The position numbers and the translations under genes were made by a program. Positions 1 through 12,114 of a stretch of DNA of 64,000 nt are shown here, piece by piece. Position 1 is the stretch's first letter. Each line of letters begins with the position of its first letter. The notes below the pieces were generated by a model that had not been told where the DNA came from, did no database searches, and saw only the letters and a list, made by a program, of their open reading frames with translations. Location of the stretch: assembly GCA_037349315.1 (NCBI GenBank), contig JBAIAC010000001.1:32550001-32614000 (forward strand), read 5' to 3'. The stretch comes from Chelydra serpentina. Lineage: Eukaryota > Chordata > Testudines > Chelydridae.

Positions 1-638
1 CTGGCTGGTGAGTCTTGCCCACATGCTCAAAGTTCAGCTGATCGCCATATTTGGGGTGGGGAAGGAATTTTCCTCCAGGGCAGATTGGCAGAGGCCCTGG
101 GGGTTTTTCGCCTTCCTCTGCAGCATGGGGCACGGGTCGCTTGCTGGAGGAGTCTCTGCGCCTTGCAGTCTTTAAACCAGGGATCTCAAACTCAAATCAC
201 CACGAGGCCCACATGAGAACTAGTAAATTGGCCTGAGGGCAGCATCACTGAAACTTTTTCATACAATGATACAAAAGTATAGTAAAAAATGAAGAGTAAT
301 ATAGTATTCTATTAAAAGTCAATGTATTAACTTTTTAAAAACTGTAATGCAAAGAGGGGTTTTAATAAAATATAAACACTCAGTAATGTTTGGAGCTTGG
401 CTGCCAGTGGTGTCGGCGCCTATGGCGGGCCGCAGGAAATAACTCCGCGGTCTGCATGTGGCCCGTGGGCCACATGTTTGAGACCCCTGCGTTAAACCAT
501 GATTTGAGGACTTCAATAGCTCAGACATAGGTCAGAGGTTTATTACAGGAATGGGTGGGTGAGATTCTGTGGCCTGCGTTGTGCAGGAGGTCAGACTAGA
601 TGATCATAATGGTCCCTTCTGCCCTTAAAGTCTATGAA
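1..638 (+). repeat. CR1 LINE 3' region, split by a hAT MITE
   Basis: Non-coding 3' part of a CR1 retrotransposon entering from the left edge. It includes a stretch on filling in with CTCCAGGGCAGATTGGC (76-92) and the terminal GTCAGACTAGATGATCATAA type motif near 590-610, followed by the usual CCCTTCTG and TCTATGAAAC end. The element is broken at 178-489 by a DNA transposon; removing that insertion and one TSD copy joins TTTAAAC to the ATGATTTGAGGACTTC segment, which is the order expected in this CR1 subfamily. Orientation is + because the terminal motif is at the right. The 5' part lies outside the window. Confidence 0.85.
178..489. mobile_element. hAT-type MITE, family copy 1
   Basis: A 312-bp non-autonomous DNA transposon. 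It starts CAGGGATCTCAAAC and ends GTTTGAGACCCCTG, which are inverted repeats. It is flanked by an 8-bp TSD, CTTTAAAC (170-177) and CGTTAAAC (490-497), 7 of 8 matching. Eight-base duplications and CAG/CTG ends are typical of the hAT superfamily. The interior is AT-rich with no coding potential. It sits inside a CR1 and is nearly identical to 41680-42000. Confidence 0.92.
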
Positions 639-1178
639 ACCGATAAATGTAGCAATAATTAAAACTAATATTCTGATCTTTATTACCCAATAATCTCTGC
701 TCTGCTTCATCTTGAGAAACAAATACCTGTAATTCCAGGGACACTGTGTTTCTAACTAATTTAAATAGACTTTTTAAATGTCCCAATCCTTTAAGCCCGT
801 TGCACATACAATTCACCCTGACTTCAGTGAGTGTTCTATGAACTTTCAGGATCCTGCCCACATTTTGGTTTAATGGGATCTAAGAGTGTTCCTTACCTTG
901 TCTCAGCATGTATTTGTTAGCAATAAACTGTTCTTTTTCAGGTCACAAACTCTAATTCCATTAACGTGGTTGCTTAATTTTATGGATGAGCAGAGGAATT
1001 AGAAAAATGTCAGACATGCATGAAATTAGAAGCAAAAGTAGCTCTTTTCTGCATTTTTTTTTTGAGGCTCTGTTTATGGTAATTTGGTACGGGTTGAGAA
1101 TTAAGCTAGCAAGAGAACTCTTCTTGAATGTGTGGAGGTCCATTTGCTAAGCATTTGGTGTCAGTGACCATGTATATA

Positions 1179-1401
1179 CAGTAGCGTAGCCGGGGGGGGG
1201 AGCACGGGGAGCAGCCGCTCCCCCACTGAGCAGAAGCAGTGCCTTTTTTGTGCTCCTGACGCCTTTTGCTCCTATGCTGCAGCCAGAGCGGAGCGGTTCT
1301 TTTTGCTCTTAGCACCTTTTTTTTTGCTCCTGACGCTTTTTACTCTTGGCGCCTTTTTTTAGCTCCGCTCCCCCTGTGCTCTAAACCTGGCTATGCCACT
1401 G
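1179..1401. mobile_element. hAT-type MITE, TIR CAGTGGCATAGCC
   Basis: A 223-bp element beginning CAGTAGCGTAGCC and ending GGCTATGCCACTG. The ends are inverted repeats of each other and are bracketed by a perfect 8-bp TSD TGTATATA (1171-1178 and 1402-1409). The interior has a G run and repeated pieces of the type GCTCCTGACGCCTTTT. No gene is present. A different family from the copy at 178. Confidence 0.92.
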
Positions 1402-2149
1402 TGTATATACTGAATGATATACACTAAATATTTTGCTCATATATTCTCCTCTGATAATGGAAACAGGAAAGAAAAACCTAGCTGAAACTGACCAGGCTTA
1501 CAGAAGTGTTTTGGGAGCAGTGGCTTTAGAGCATGTTGCCCTCTTTCTGCAGACCCCATAAAAACCCTACTGTTCCCACTCCACAGCGTTCAGGCTTTGC
1601 TACTATTGAGGAGCCAGGAAGAGGTGGAGCTAGGTGACAGTAACTGTCTGTGGTATCTTCCTCAGTTCCCATGCCCACCCCACACCCTGCAAACATTCAG
1701 GCATTTACTGCTGAAGCTAATGCTGAATCTGTTCCCTCATGTGTTGTGAACCCCCTTTCCTCAAAGGGGATTTTCGATCAGCCACCAATAGAAAACCATG
1801 GCGGCTCTGAAGCTGTGCTCCTGTACAGAGAGAGAGATTCTAGGGCAGGCAGAAGCACTGGGTGTCCATGCTAAGATCCTTGTGCTCTTCAGTCTTCTGA
1901 AGATTCCACACAAAAATCCTGTCTACCTTGGGACACGCACAGAAATATGGATCTCAGGCACTGCCTGATCTATAGGAGTGGGGTGGGGGTGTTTGTAAAG
2001 CTCATCTGCTGATGCATGGTTATTATAGAAATTCCAAGAATTGTAACTCAGAGTTTCATGGTTTGTATGCTGGTTTTCCTACCATAGCTCATAATTTGTC
2101 TCTAAAAGAGACATGACATGTTTCTGTATCTCAGATGATTCTCTTAATG

Positions 2150-2234
2150 GGCCTGGGCCTGCAGTCCTAAGGTAGGCAAGCGCACACTGACTTCAGTGGG
2201 TATTTTTCTTGCCTTAAGACTGCAGGCTCAGCCC
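2150..2234. repeat. Short imperfect palindrome, recurrent family
   Basis: Arms GCCTGCAGTCCTAAGG and CCTTAAGACTGCAGGC flank a core CTGACTTCAGTGGG. Same general design (a folded 60-130 bp unit with a 'GACTTCA-TGGG' core) as those at 26240, 35878 and 61763. Family name not certain. Confidence 0.6.
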
Positions 2235-2826
2235 CCTATCAATAAATGAATAAAATGTTTCATAGATTTCAGCAATAGGAATAGGAACATGGGTCTTTAG
2301 GGTATATAGAGAAGCTAAGATCCAAAAAATGGCATTGCCCTACATGATGGTGGGGGCTGAGAATTTTATGAATGCAATCTAAATTATTAAGTTTCATATA
2401 CTTGCTAGCAAAAATACAGGCACAAAGCATCCAAAGCACTAGTCTTAGAATTATGTCTTGTGAGAGAGTATGGGGAAATTGATTATGGATAATTTAAATT
2501 ATGAGAGAAATCAGGAAAACAGAAGATTAGTTTTAAACATTTTAGTCCCAGAACTATTTATTAGCATACATAAATCATTATCTGCATCATTTGTGATCCC
2601 TCCCATGTTAAGCCCAGAGTCTAGCACAAGAAAAAGAAGTTGATTGCTTGTGTTTTCAAGTAGACTAATAGAATGGACCCCAAACCAAGAGTCTACTGGG
2701 AAAAGCAGTATACTTGGCAACTCTGAAACACATTCCTAGCTTGAGTCAATGTTGCCTGTTCTTATGAGAATTTTTAAATTCCCTCAAAGATTATATTTGT
2801 TATTTTTGCCTATTATGTGCTTTCAG

Positions 2827-2932
2827 GCTGGATGAGATAATTAAAACATTTCTGGAAGATCCTGATCCTGAGAGCACACTGGATGTTGGAGCTGATATGC
2901 GCAAGATCAAGCACTGTTTCAATTACATAAAG
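2827..2932 (+). CDS. KIF6: KIF6 exon A (stalk region)
   Basis: A 106-nt internal exon of the kinesin-9-family motor protein KIF6, which acts on ciliary axonemal microtubules. It begins after TTTCAG with one base completing a codon, then 35 codons, and ends AAG before GTATAT. The peptide starts LDEIIKTFLEDPDPES and ends KIKHCFNYIK. It lies well after the motor domain, which is not in the window. The assignment comes from the run of exons A-D, whose peptides and order match what I recall of the vertebrate KIF6 tail. The exon ends in phase 0, matching the next exon. KIF9, the sister gene, is the main alternative, but exons C and D fit KIF6 better. Confidence 0.88.
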
Positions 2933-3835
2933 GTATATTCTGTACACATACAAGGAAGTGCAGAGGGCCCTAAGAATGAACAGGAAATATTAGAGGACAC
3001 GGGGGGGGAGAGAGAGAGCTGAAAAGCAACCATGAAGCTATGGAGAAGAAGGGAGTGCTTACAGGACCTCAGCAGGTCTGAGAAATGCTTGAAGAACTGG
3101 AATAGATTTGAATAATATCTGGGAAATACACAGCAAGAATCTGAAGGAGCTAAAAGGAATGACTAAATGGTATTAGAGATGGGGAGGGAGTGATAGAAAG
3201 GACTGAAATTTACAGGAATTGCTGTGCTGAAATAGAGAGTATATCCAGGTATATATGCAGCTAATAAGGAGCTTTACATTAGACTAGTTACTCTAGGGAG
3301 ATATCAGAAAAGAGGATTTGTGTCACTGAACTAGCTGCATCAACTGTGTTGGTTATATGCTATACTGGGGTATTATGCACACAAGATATCTATGGGGTGA
3401 GGAGTAGCAAGGGAAGAAATTGAACATGGGGTATATTTTTTGTTTTTGTTGATGCTCTGCTATAAAGGCTTCTGCAATTTTCTAATATAGTAAAGTATAA
3501 AACACTGTCCCTGAATTTGATTTCTAGATGAGGAGGAATTAGTACCCAGTTGATGTTGGGTTTTTCCTTACTACAGTGGGAGTTCTTTACCAGAGAGAGA
3601 TGTGTAGGGCTTAGATATTTTTATTGAGGAAAACTGATCAGTGAAAATTAGGAGATCTCATAGCTGACTCAGTATTTATTGCTTTGCAGTCTACCAGTGG
3701 TGGGATTTTGCTTTTCAGAAATCCTGAAGAGGCTCTCAGCTAGCATAGGTAAATAGTCACACAGGGATAGGGGGAAATGAATGGGATGAGGATAGAGTGA
3801 CAAGGACCCAGAACTATTTCTATTTTATTTCATAG
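2933..3835 (+). other. KIF6: KIF6 intron A-B
   Basis: A 903-bp intron, GT-AG, phase 0. The acceptor tract is TATTTTATTTCATAG. Purine-rich in its first half. No repeat or gene recognised. Confidence 0.85.
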
Positions 3836-3977
3836 CAACTGATAAATTGTACAAAAATTCCTGAGAGAAGTCTGCTCTCACCAGACATCACTGGAGATGA
3901 GGATACTAATACCCCAGAGAAGAAAGAGGAGTTAAAGAAGTTGAGAGACCTTCTGCACCAAAGAGACAATGAAATCA
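3836..3977 (+). CDS. KIF6: KIF6 exon B (stalk region)
   Basis: A 142-nt exon starting in phase 0 after CATAG: 47 codons plus one base. The peptide begins QLINCTKIPERSLLSPDI, passes a short acidic segment (GDEDTNTPE), and ends in a highly charged helix-like run EELKKLRDLLHQRDNEI. The last is a coiled-coil type segment, as expected in a kinesin stalk. The donor is ATCA/GTATCC. The single leftover A joins AT from exon C to make an Asn codon, so the reading frame continues without a break. No stop or frameshift is seen. Confidence 0.9.
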
Positions 3978-6192
3978 GTATCCTTTATGAAACAGGATTT
4001 ATTTGGATTTAAACTAATCTGGTTGCAATCTGGGGCATGAGTGTGTATGAAATGGGAGATGGTGATCTGCAAAGAATTTCTTCCCTTTCAGACTGACGTA
4101 TCAATCCACATTCTTAATCTAGAGTCTCCTACCACTCTTTGTTAGAATCCCATTGTTGTACTTGGTTCCTGTTTCTGTTATGAACTGAACCAGAATCCTG
4201 GATCCAAATACCCTGGAGTTTTGGGAAATTCTGATCCAGATCCAAAAGTTGTGGTTCAGGCTCATGTCTAGTAAACTCTCTTCCAGCAAATGAAAAACTG
4301 GATCTAGCATAGAAAACTGATGCTATATAAAGAACAATTTATTACCGTACAAAGAATAGAATTTCCTTTATTGTTATTTTTAGCCAAATAAAATGCTGCT
4401 TCAGGGACTACTGGACTCTCTTCTTTTGGATTAAATGTAAAATGTGTGCTTTCTACATCCAACTTTAAAATTTAAATTAAAGCTGAGCCTTTATATTGTG
4501 TATGTATAACAAAAATTAAACTACTCATATGTGCTGTGTCCACTTTACTGCCTCATGGGAAACATGTGAGTAGCTGTAGCTTAGCAAGATGAAGAAAGGG
4601 CAGTTATTTTTAGCTGACTGACAAAACTGCAGGCAGACCACAGCGTCACCATGTCCCTGAGTTTGTGGCTGATCTGTGGACAAAACTTGAACAATGGCAG
4701 AAAATTGACAAATAGCTTTCAAGTTTATAGAGAGCAGAGATTCTTTAGCATTATTAAAAACAAGATTAACTGCATTCTTTGTGTTCAACAGATTTGGTAT
4801 ATCAAGTGTGAATGGGTTGTACTTCAGACTGGTAGCTTGCTTTACCCTGATGAAATCAAATGGTAGGGAAGCCTTTTAGTCTGCTGCATCCATCACAGGA
4901 GCCAAAATGTTTATTTTGAAAGGAACACTGTCTAGTTAATTTGGCTATAAAATTGACATATAATACCTTTTAAAAGATTCTTATTTTAGCTCAACCTCTG
5001 GATCCCTCAGAAGAGAGTCGTCTTGAAATAAATCATTAAATTGATAAAATATTTGTAATAAAACAACAAAATACGCAGGTAATAAAGTCAGATGCACTCA
5101 CACCAGATATGCCTATGTGGCTTTGTTTATGGAAGTGCGAGGAAGGCATTCATTGCATCCATCAATTTTAATTAGAGCTGTATATGGGGAATTGAAATAT
5201 TAAAAGTTAAAATCAGAACTAGCGTGCAAGGAACTGTAAGTGGATTTTGCAGCCTAAATAATTTTACAATTTACTTTTAAAAATTAACATCATGATTGGT
5301 GCAATAAAACTACTGAGGACTTGGAGCCTCTCCTGCCATAAACTGTAAGAGATCCTTCTTGTCTTTATGCACACTATAAGAGCTACGATAAGAACCAATT
5401 TGTAAGACAAATAATTTTTGCCACCTAATCAACTTGATAATTCTAATTCCTCACACCTTGCCCGGATTTTTTCCATGTATTTATCAGATAAATTAGACAC
5501 AAAATGAAAAGCATATAGAGAGTATCTCATCATCTTTATAGGGATTCGTGTTACCTCTTTGTTTTTGCTAAATGTGTAGTGAATTCCATCAGAAAACCCC
5601 TGTATTCCTTCATTTAAAGTGCTTTTATGTCAAAGGTCTTTCTAAAGAATATGTATGTAATTGGCAAGAATTTATTTAAAGCCCATTTTGTGTTTTTATA
5701 ATCCTTTCTGTTGTGGTGTGCTTGACAGTCTTCCTATAAAGTTTAAGATTTCTGGCTTATACGATTTAAATTTGACTTGGGAAATTTGCAGAGTCTAATT
5801 GATGCAGTGTTACCAAACTTAATAAAGTGAATGTCACCCATTTTGAAAGAGTAACTAGAATTTAACATTTCTATTTTTGTACAAAACCTTACAGTATTTA
5901 TTGCTTTTATCCAAACATGGATTGGCAATAGCCATTTATACCACTCACTAATGTCATCTTACTAGTGCTTAGGAGAAATTGATTTGGTTATTTGGAAAGA
6001 TAAGTGTGAATACATAAACATAACGTATGGGCCTATCCCTGCAATCCATATTCACATGAAATAGGCCTTCCATATGTGACTAGTTCCATTCAGTTCTACA
6101 AGACTACATGTATGAGCAAGTTGCCTACAGAGAGAGTGGATTATTATTTATGGAAAGGAGATCCCAGCTAATTTCCTTAAAATGTTCTGCAG
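3978..6192 (+). other. KIF6: KIF6 intron B-C
   Basis: A 2215-bp intron, GT-AG, phase 1, ending AAAATGTTCTGCAG. AT-rich. A stretch near 4160-4270 with GAACCAGAATCCTGGATCC resembles a dispersed reptile repeat but could not be classified. No other gene or transposon ends were recognised. Confidence 0.75.
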
Positions 6193-6405
6193 ATATTCTA
6201 GTAAGTATGTTAAAGAAAGAAAAAAAGAAAGCACAGGATGCCCTCTTTCAGCTCAGCGCTGGGTCTAGTAGTCTTGCAGTCTTGGAAAGTTCCCTTTCTA
6301 TAAGCTTGGAAGAAGGTCAGAGGCCATCTGCCTGTGTTAATGTGAAAGATACACAAGATTTCAGCTCCTCAGTACATAGATCTGCTTTTCTTTCCAGGCG
6401 AACAG
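6193..6405 (+). CDS. KIF6: KIF6 exon C (tail region)
   Basis: A 213-nt exon (2 + 70 codons + 1). The start is set by the CTGCAG acceptor at 6187-6192; the open frame runs further upstream to 6108, but that part is intron. The peptide opens ILVSMLKKEKKKAQDAL, a strongly basic helix-like block that is the best KIF6 signature in the window. A serine-rich low-complexity stretch follows, then EEGQRPSACVNVKDTQDFSS and the end SAFLSRRTG. The donor is ACAG/GTTAGTG. The serine-rich part is likely fast-evolving and disordered. The next base pair needed (GA) is supplied by the exon at 58096, 51.7 kb away. Confidence 0.92.
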
Positions 6406-7001
6406 GTTAGTGAAATGAATTATATGTGCAAGTATCCAGTTCTCACATTATGATTTTAATGTATCATTCTTAGGTGTGGACTAGGACAGGGGAGTTTTAC
6501 TTTCAGCATCAGCATTCTTGTGCTCATTTGCTTTTGTCCTTCACTTCACAAATATAATTACCTTGATTTCAGGACACCTCAATGCACAGGTAACTTAATA
6601 TGCTGATAGGGCTCAGATGTTGGAAACGAAAATGAATGTTGAGGACTTCATTTGTAATATAATCCAGGAGATGACATCCTTCTCATGGAAGCTCAAACTA
6701 CTGACTTAACTAAAACAGGATAAACAGTTAATATTGGAAGAAGGTTCATTCAGATATGATTAGTGGAAAGGGCCAGAAAGTAGGTTTCAAATTCTCTCTC
6801 ATTTTGTCCTTCAAAATAGGAAAGTAATCCTCTCTTCAGGTGAATAGAAGGTTGATTAGTTCTGTCTCCAGCTATATAGTACCACACAAGATTCAGTGCT
6901 TAACCTTTAAAAGTAAATCTCAGTGTTGCACATTATATAGAACATGCTTGGTTTTATTTGACATTTTTAACGAACCATTGTAATGATTTTTATCATTACA
7001 G

Positions 7002-7068
7002 TGTTAATGGAATCAAACTTGGACCTCTGTTTAGCAAGTTAATTCAGCAGGGAACTAACTTGAAGCAT
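7002..7068 (+). other. Candidate unassigned exon, splice-bounded
   Basis: A 67-bp segment preceded by ATCATTACAG and followed by the strong donor GTGAGT. In one frame it reads VNGIKLGPLFSKLIQQGTNL plus KH with no stop. Its end phase (0) matches the candidate terminal exon at 9637-9666. It does not continue KIF6: joined after exon C it hits a stop after 13 residues. Function unknown; it may be chance or an alternative or nested transcript. Confidence 0.25.
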
Positions 7069-7074
7069 GTGAGT

Positions 7075-9636
7075 AGTTCCCCTGAAGTCTTAACAACCTT
7101 GCTGAACTGGGACATTGGTTTGTAAGAACAAAACCAGAATGCTTATATTTTTATATGTTGGCGCTTTCTATGAAAAAGCATTTAAATCACCATGGGGAAG
7201 GAGGAGTGTTCAAGAATGCAGCTCTTGCCAAAGGAGATTAGGAAACGGCTGAATTCACAAATACTGTATTTGGTTAACATAGCCTGTACACTAAATACAA
7301 TTTAAGCATGTGATAGATAATGTAATTTTCAGGAGAAGGGCAGTTTCTGTCCATCTGCACTTATATAGCGTTCAAACCCTTCCTAGTGAAGCTAATTCAA
7401 TTATTTCCATACTTTCTTCTGGTGAGGAAGTTTTCCTAAGGAGTCTTTTTAAACTCACATCTTAAGGTGTTTCCCTTGGATATAAGCACACCAAAGGCAA
7501 TTGCTTTTTAAAAAAAAAAATATTGTTTTACTGGAGATAGGATGACATTTAGTTAGGGCATGTGCCTGTCATGATGGACTAATGTCTTGGGTTTTTTTAA
7601 TGAATAAAAATAAATATAATTGTTGACTCACTTTTTGTGAGCGTCATGGAAGAATGAGTCTTAAGGAGGCAAATGCCTGAGGAGAGGGTAGTGGTTTGGC
7701 ATAGGGGCTTTGGTACAAGAATATAAATTACACCATCTAAACACTATTTTCTCCTCCCACAAATGGTTCTGAGCTTGATTCTTTCTTTCCACTCTTCCTC
7801 AGACCAAAGACAAACAGCAATCTGGCTGTAAAGCGTTTTTAAAAAATTACAATATTACTATTTTCATAGCGGTTAGAGTATTAGAGGAACAATTAGAAAA
7901 GCAGAAGTTTAAATGTCAATGTTCCATTAAGTTTATAACACTACTTTAGAACCAGCAAAATAATGTCAATGATATTGCATGCAACAAAATGGTCAGTGAG
8001 AGTTTAGAAAATATTACTATTTTATCTCAGCATTACATGCTGCTATAAGTTACCTAAAGGAGAGAAAATATCCCAATTGTTTGCATAGGATGATGAGTAT
8101 TTTATCCTTCTTTCACCTAGAAACTAGTCACCATATTACTTGGGATTTTAAAAAGCTCTTTTTCTAGTTAACATATCTTCTTTCAAGCTATTTCTGTTGA
8201 AAAAGCAAAATGAAATGGAATTCATGGCTCACTAGAGAATTTGCGTAGTGCCTAGGCTCTTTAAAACATTCAACCAAGCCAGAGAAAGGTTAGGGATTTT
8301 TTGGTTTTGTTTTTTGGTTAAACGTCTGTTTTTGTTTTATTGAAATAATGAGACAGCCTGCATGTTCAATTCTAATGCTGAAAGGGGCCATATTGTTCTC
8401 TTTAACATAGCAATGGTCTTAGTGTTTTTATGTTTCTTGAGTATGTGTTCCAAATAGTCACCTGGAACTATTCAGCTTTCCAGAAGTCCCCAGATGACTC
8501 ACTGCATCCTTTAACTGTTTGAGATTCTAACAAAACCAAACCATTCTCGAAAGTGATGTCAAAGCAGTTTTTAAAAGTACATCATGAGCTGAAACTGCGT
8601 CAGAGTTGGAAGCTTTCATAAAAATACGCACGCTGTTGTGATGCTTGTTGTGTAAATGATAATTAATGGTTCCTCTAAAGCTGCTTGACTTTAGAAATGG
8701 ATTAATGCTGCAGCCACTTTTATAGTAGTATGAAGAAATGTATGTACACATGTGGATTAAGGAAATTTGTGGAGGAAGATTAGTAAAGAATTATAGGAAT
8801 GAAGTTAGGTCCAGGGGATTCCTTTACTGGTGTTTAGGCTGTGATAGCAGATAAAGTATTTTGCTTATATCTCAAAATGTTGAAAACTGCAAGTATCATG
8901 TGAATATAGTGTATCTGGACTCCATCATGTGTTAAGAAACAATGATCATATTGTATCCTGCTGTTACAGTTGTTACACTGATGTTATGGTTCTATCAGCA
9001 CTTTCATTTTAAACTTTAAGGTTTTTATTAGCAACAAAAATAATTATTTGGCATAGAAAAATGTACGTCTCAGAAGGGATGGGGTTGTATTATTATGTAC
9101 CTCATGACTGATTTCAATAATTGTATTTAAGACCTAATCTAAAAAGTTTAATCATGCTGTGATCAGAAAATGAGAATCTTTTAATATAACATTAGTATTA
9201 ATAATATTTGAATACACAGTGTAGTAATTCTGATTTAAAGACCAACTTTTTAAAGTTAGGTGTGCATAACTGCATGCACACATTTACCTCCTGCATGCAC
9301 CCAATTTATTCACAGATTTCCAGTCTGCACTCAGTACAGGAATTTGTGTATACACGTGGTGAACTAGGTTCCTAAATTCGACATCAGGTATTTTTGCATA
9401 TGTGTGGAAATTTGAGTACAATGCAAGTACCTAAATTTGTAAAACTGGCCCTCAATAACCTTAATTAATATAGTGACTGAGTGACTAAAATCTTCCATTT
9501 TATTTTAATAGAATTTTTGTTAATAGTTTGAATCAGCTGTAATGTAGTTCAATACAATGGCATTCTTGTGATTTATGGTGTCATCAGAACTCTGATGGAA
9601 TTATTTCCTTGTGACCTTTACTAATCTTTTTTACAG
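7075..9636. other. Intronic, nothing classified
   Basis: AT-rich intron with no transposon ends, RNA gene or convincing open frame. A stretch at about 9240-9480 with paired TGCATGCACA and CTAAATT motifs looks like an old folded repeat but was not classified. Confidence 0.6.
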
Positions 9637-9666
9637 TACGAAGTACTTAAGGATGTTCTGCCATGA
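9637..9666 (+). other. Candidate unassigned terminal exon
   Basis: After a very good acceptor (CTAATCTTTTTTACAG, with a branch-like CTAAT) the sequence reads YEVLKDVLP then TGA. The frame joins 7002-7068 exactly. The sequence after it is AT-rich like a 3' UTR but shows no canonical AATAAA nearby. Low confidence. Confidence 0.22.
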
Positions 9667-9889
9667 ACTGGACCACATGAACTGAACCTGCTTAATCTTT
9701 TAATGTTGTACTAAAAGATGACTAGTGCCCTGGAACTGGTTTTATTTCTTAGGCTGATCCATTTTAATGTCTGGTATTTAAAAGTTTATGGGAAAAAAGC
9801 CTCTGTAAATTTAATAAGACAAGTTTTCATTACTTGCTTCATCAGCTATTTTTGTTTTGTATTGTAATGAACTGGCTAATGACCAGGTG

Positions 9890-10395
9890 AGCCACTGCCC
9901 TCTCCTAGTTGGTGTAAGAAGTGCTAAACAGTTCCATAGGTCCTTGTAATGGGGCACTCATCTCTGGAGTGCCTCTAGTGGCAGGGTCAAGTATTGTAGT
10001 CCTTTTTTCACCTCTGGTGTCCCCTGCAGGCTGCCGGCTGACTTGGCAGGTCTTCCATGGCTGTCCATCCGACTGACTCACAAAGAACAACTGAACCCCT
10101 TGCAGGGTATTAAAAAGAGTCCAACAAATAAGCAGTCTGTTTCCTCTCTGTAGGGTCTTCAGCCCCAGCTTTGGTCCCTCTAAATTCAGGCCTTTGTTCT
10201 GACTCATAAATAAGGCCTGCCCGGGGAGCCTAGGCCCGCCCACTAGTCCAGGTTCCAATCTAGGGACCCTAGACACAGCAGCCACATACTTGTTACTACA
10301 GATTTTGCTGCTTCCTGAGGCAGGATGTACTAGGACCGTGGGGTGTCCTGCTGTAAGTAGCCTCAAAGACCAGATATACCCAGTCACTGTCCTAT
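9890..10395 (+). repeat. LTR-like fragment of an endogenous retrovirus
   Basis: A more GC-rich block inside AT-rich intron. It contains CAGGTTCCAATCTAGGG (near 10249-10265), which resembles CAGGTTCCGACCTAGGG inside the solo LTR at 12840-13779, in the same orientation. No clear TG...CA ends or TSD were found, so limits are approximate. The 164-codon minus-strand open frame here shows no known domain and is taken as chance. Confidence 0.5.
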
Positions 10396-10439
10396 ACAAA
10401 TGTCATCCAAAAGAGATTCTCCTTTAACTCAAGTGGTGG

Positions 10440-10545
10440 GGACCTGTGTTGAAATTTTCAACGCCAACTAAGAGACTTAGCCACCCAATTCTCATTGAAA
10501 TTATTGGGAGTTATGTGGCTAAACCCCCAACTTGTTTTTGAAGGT
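10440..10545. repeat. Short imperfect palindrome
   Basis: Arms of the type GACTTAGCCACCCAA and GTTATGTGGCTAAACCCCC around CATTGAAATTATTGGGA. A folded dispersed repeat common in appearance with others in the window; not classified. Confidence 0.45.
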
Positions 10546-12110
10546 ATCAATCATGGGCTTTTGAAGCAGGCAGATCTAGTTCAATCTCCCGTGCTTCTGG
10601 GAAGTTCCATGTAGTTTTAGTTCATATCACAGTGTCAATCATGAAGTCTTAGAAAGCTAAAGTGCTTAAATATGAATGTAGAAGCCTAAATTTAGGAACC
10701 CATTTCTGAAAATCTTAACCCTCTTGCTGTGGGGGCTGGGGAGAGAGAGATTGTGGGGAATCTTGTGCTCTATATTTTACATTGCACTCTCCCTAAAGTG
10801 TTCAGGCTTTGTCTCACATGTCCTTCCCAGATAGTAATGTTGGCAGCATTTGGACTTCTACTCTCCTGCTATGTACAACAGTTCTAATAATAATATCTTA
10901 TAGTGATTTTATTTTAAGAAGTTTGTGTGTAAATATTGTGCTTCAGAAATGTCCCAGATTGACAGCTCTCAGGAGTTAACAGGGACAGCATGGTTTGTAT
11001 ACTGTCTATACTGCCTTGCCAATATGCCTCAACCCTGACTTGGAGGGTCCACTTAACACAAGAGTATTCCTGAGTATCCATGCTGTTTCATTCCTTGACC
11101 TCTCTACTGAAAATGCCAATATTGTTTTCTTAAGTGAATTAATCATAGTATTTTGCTTTTACTTTCTTTTGTGTGGATTCTGAGGGTTCCCTTTCTAAGG
11201 AGCTTCAGTATTTGGCTCTGTATTATACTTATATTAAAGGGGACTAAGGAGAATAGACTGTGTACAGTATGTTTTTTCAAATCAGCCCATAGTGATTTCA
11301 CTGTTGGATTCCCACTTACGTCAGGAAAAGTGTTTTAGCAAAATTGCCCCATATGCCACTTTGAAAATGTGGCCAAAGGTTTCATGAGTGGGTGCTGATC
11401 AGGATCTGTCTGTGTAGTTGTATACAGCATACATAAAACTAGCAGGTCTATATATATGTGTGTGTATATATATATATATAGATAGATAGATCTGTTATAG
11501 GATAAGCCTTCTAATGCTAAAATTAAATAAAATTGTACTAGACTGCCTAGAGATTTTTGTTACAGCTTTTTTCATTTTTTTGTTCTTTAAGATTATTTAA
11601 GATACAATTTGACATTTAGGAAGAAAATAAAAAACAAATGGATAACAGATGCTGATCCAAAGCTTGGGGAAAAGAAAACAGCTATTTAAGAACAGGCAAT
11701 GGTAGTTTCCAGTGAGGGCCAGAGAGGGCTGTCAAGAAGGAAAGGTTCCCTAGGGTCATAAGCAGCACAGAGAAAGCCGGCACCAGGACAAGTGATCCCT
11801 GCCAGAGAATATGAGAACAATAAGACTACAAATTACAGTATGGTTGGGTGGATGTCATATGAGCAGAAAGAATGTACCCACATTTATAAGTCAGCCCACC
11901 TTCTTCAGAGGGAAGTTATTTGAATTAATTAATGTTTATGAAGCGTTTTGAGATCCTTGGCTGCAAAAATCTATAAAAGTTCAAATTAGAAGTAGTAGTA
12001 TACTATTTTATTATTCAAGTGTAACAATGCAAAGAGATGTTTGTGCATTCCATGGCAGCAATAAACACCCAGTTCCATCTGCTAGTAGCTAGGAGATGGC
12101 TCCCTTTCCT
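10546..12110. other. Intronic, only a microsatellite
   Basis: Contains an alternating TG/TA tract with GATA units at about 11452-11490. Nothing else recognised. Confidence 0.6.
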
Positions 12111-12114
12111 GTTG

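Larger units (their letters stand above)
639..2826 (+). other. KIF6: KIF6 intron, upstream part
   Basis: Intronic sequence before the first visible exon. Apart from the MITE at 1179-1401 and the palindrome at 2150-2234 nothing was recognised. The open frame near 1650-1874 has no flanking splice pattern or family match and is treated as chance. The intron starts outside the window (CR1 at 1-638 also lies in it) and ends with the acceptor TGTGCTTTCAG. Confidence 0.75.

Noticed and set aside
1650..1874. Additional upstream KIF6 exon
   Set aside because: No acceptor/donor pair bounding the frame and no charged coiled-coil character as expected for the KIF6 stalk.
6108..6192. KIF6 exon C starting at the Met codon at 6108
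   Set aside because: The frame upstream of 6193 is open by chance; the TTCTGCAG acceptor and the phase from exon B place the exon start at 6193.
9905..10399. 164-codon minus-strand protein
   Set aside because: Lies over an LTR-like fragment; no recognisable domain and no retroviral motif.
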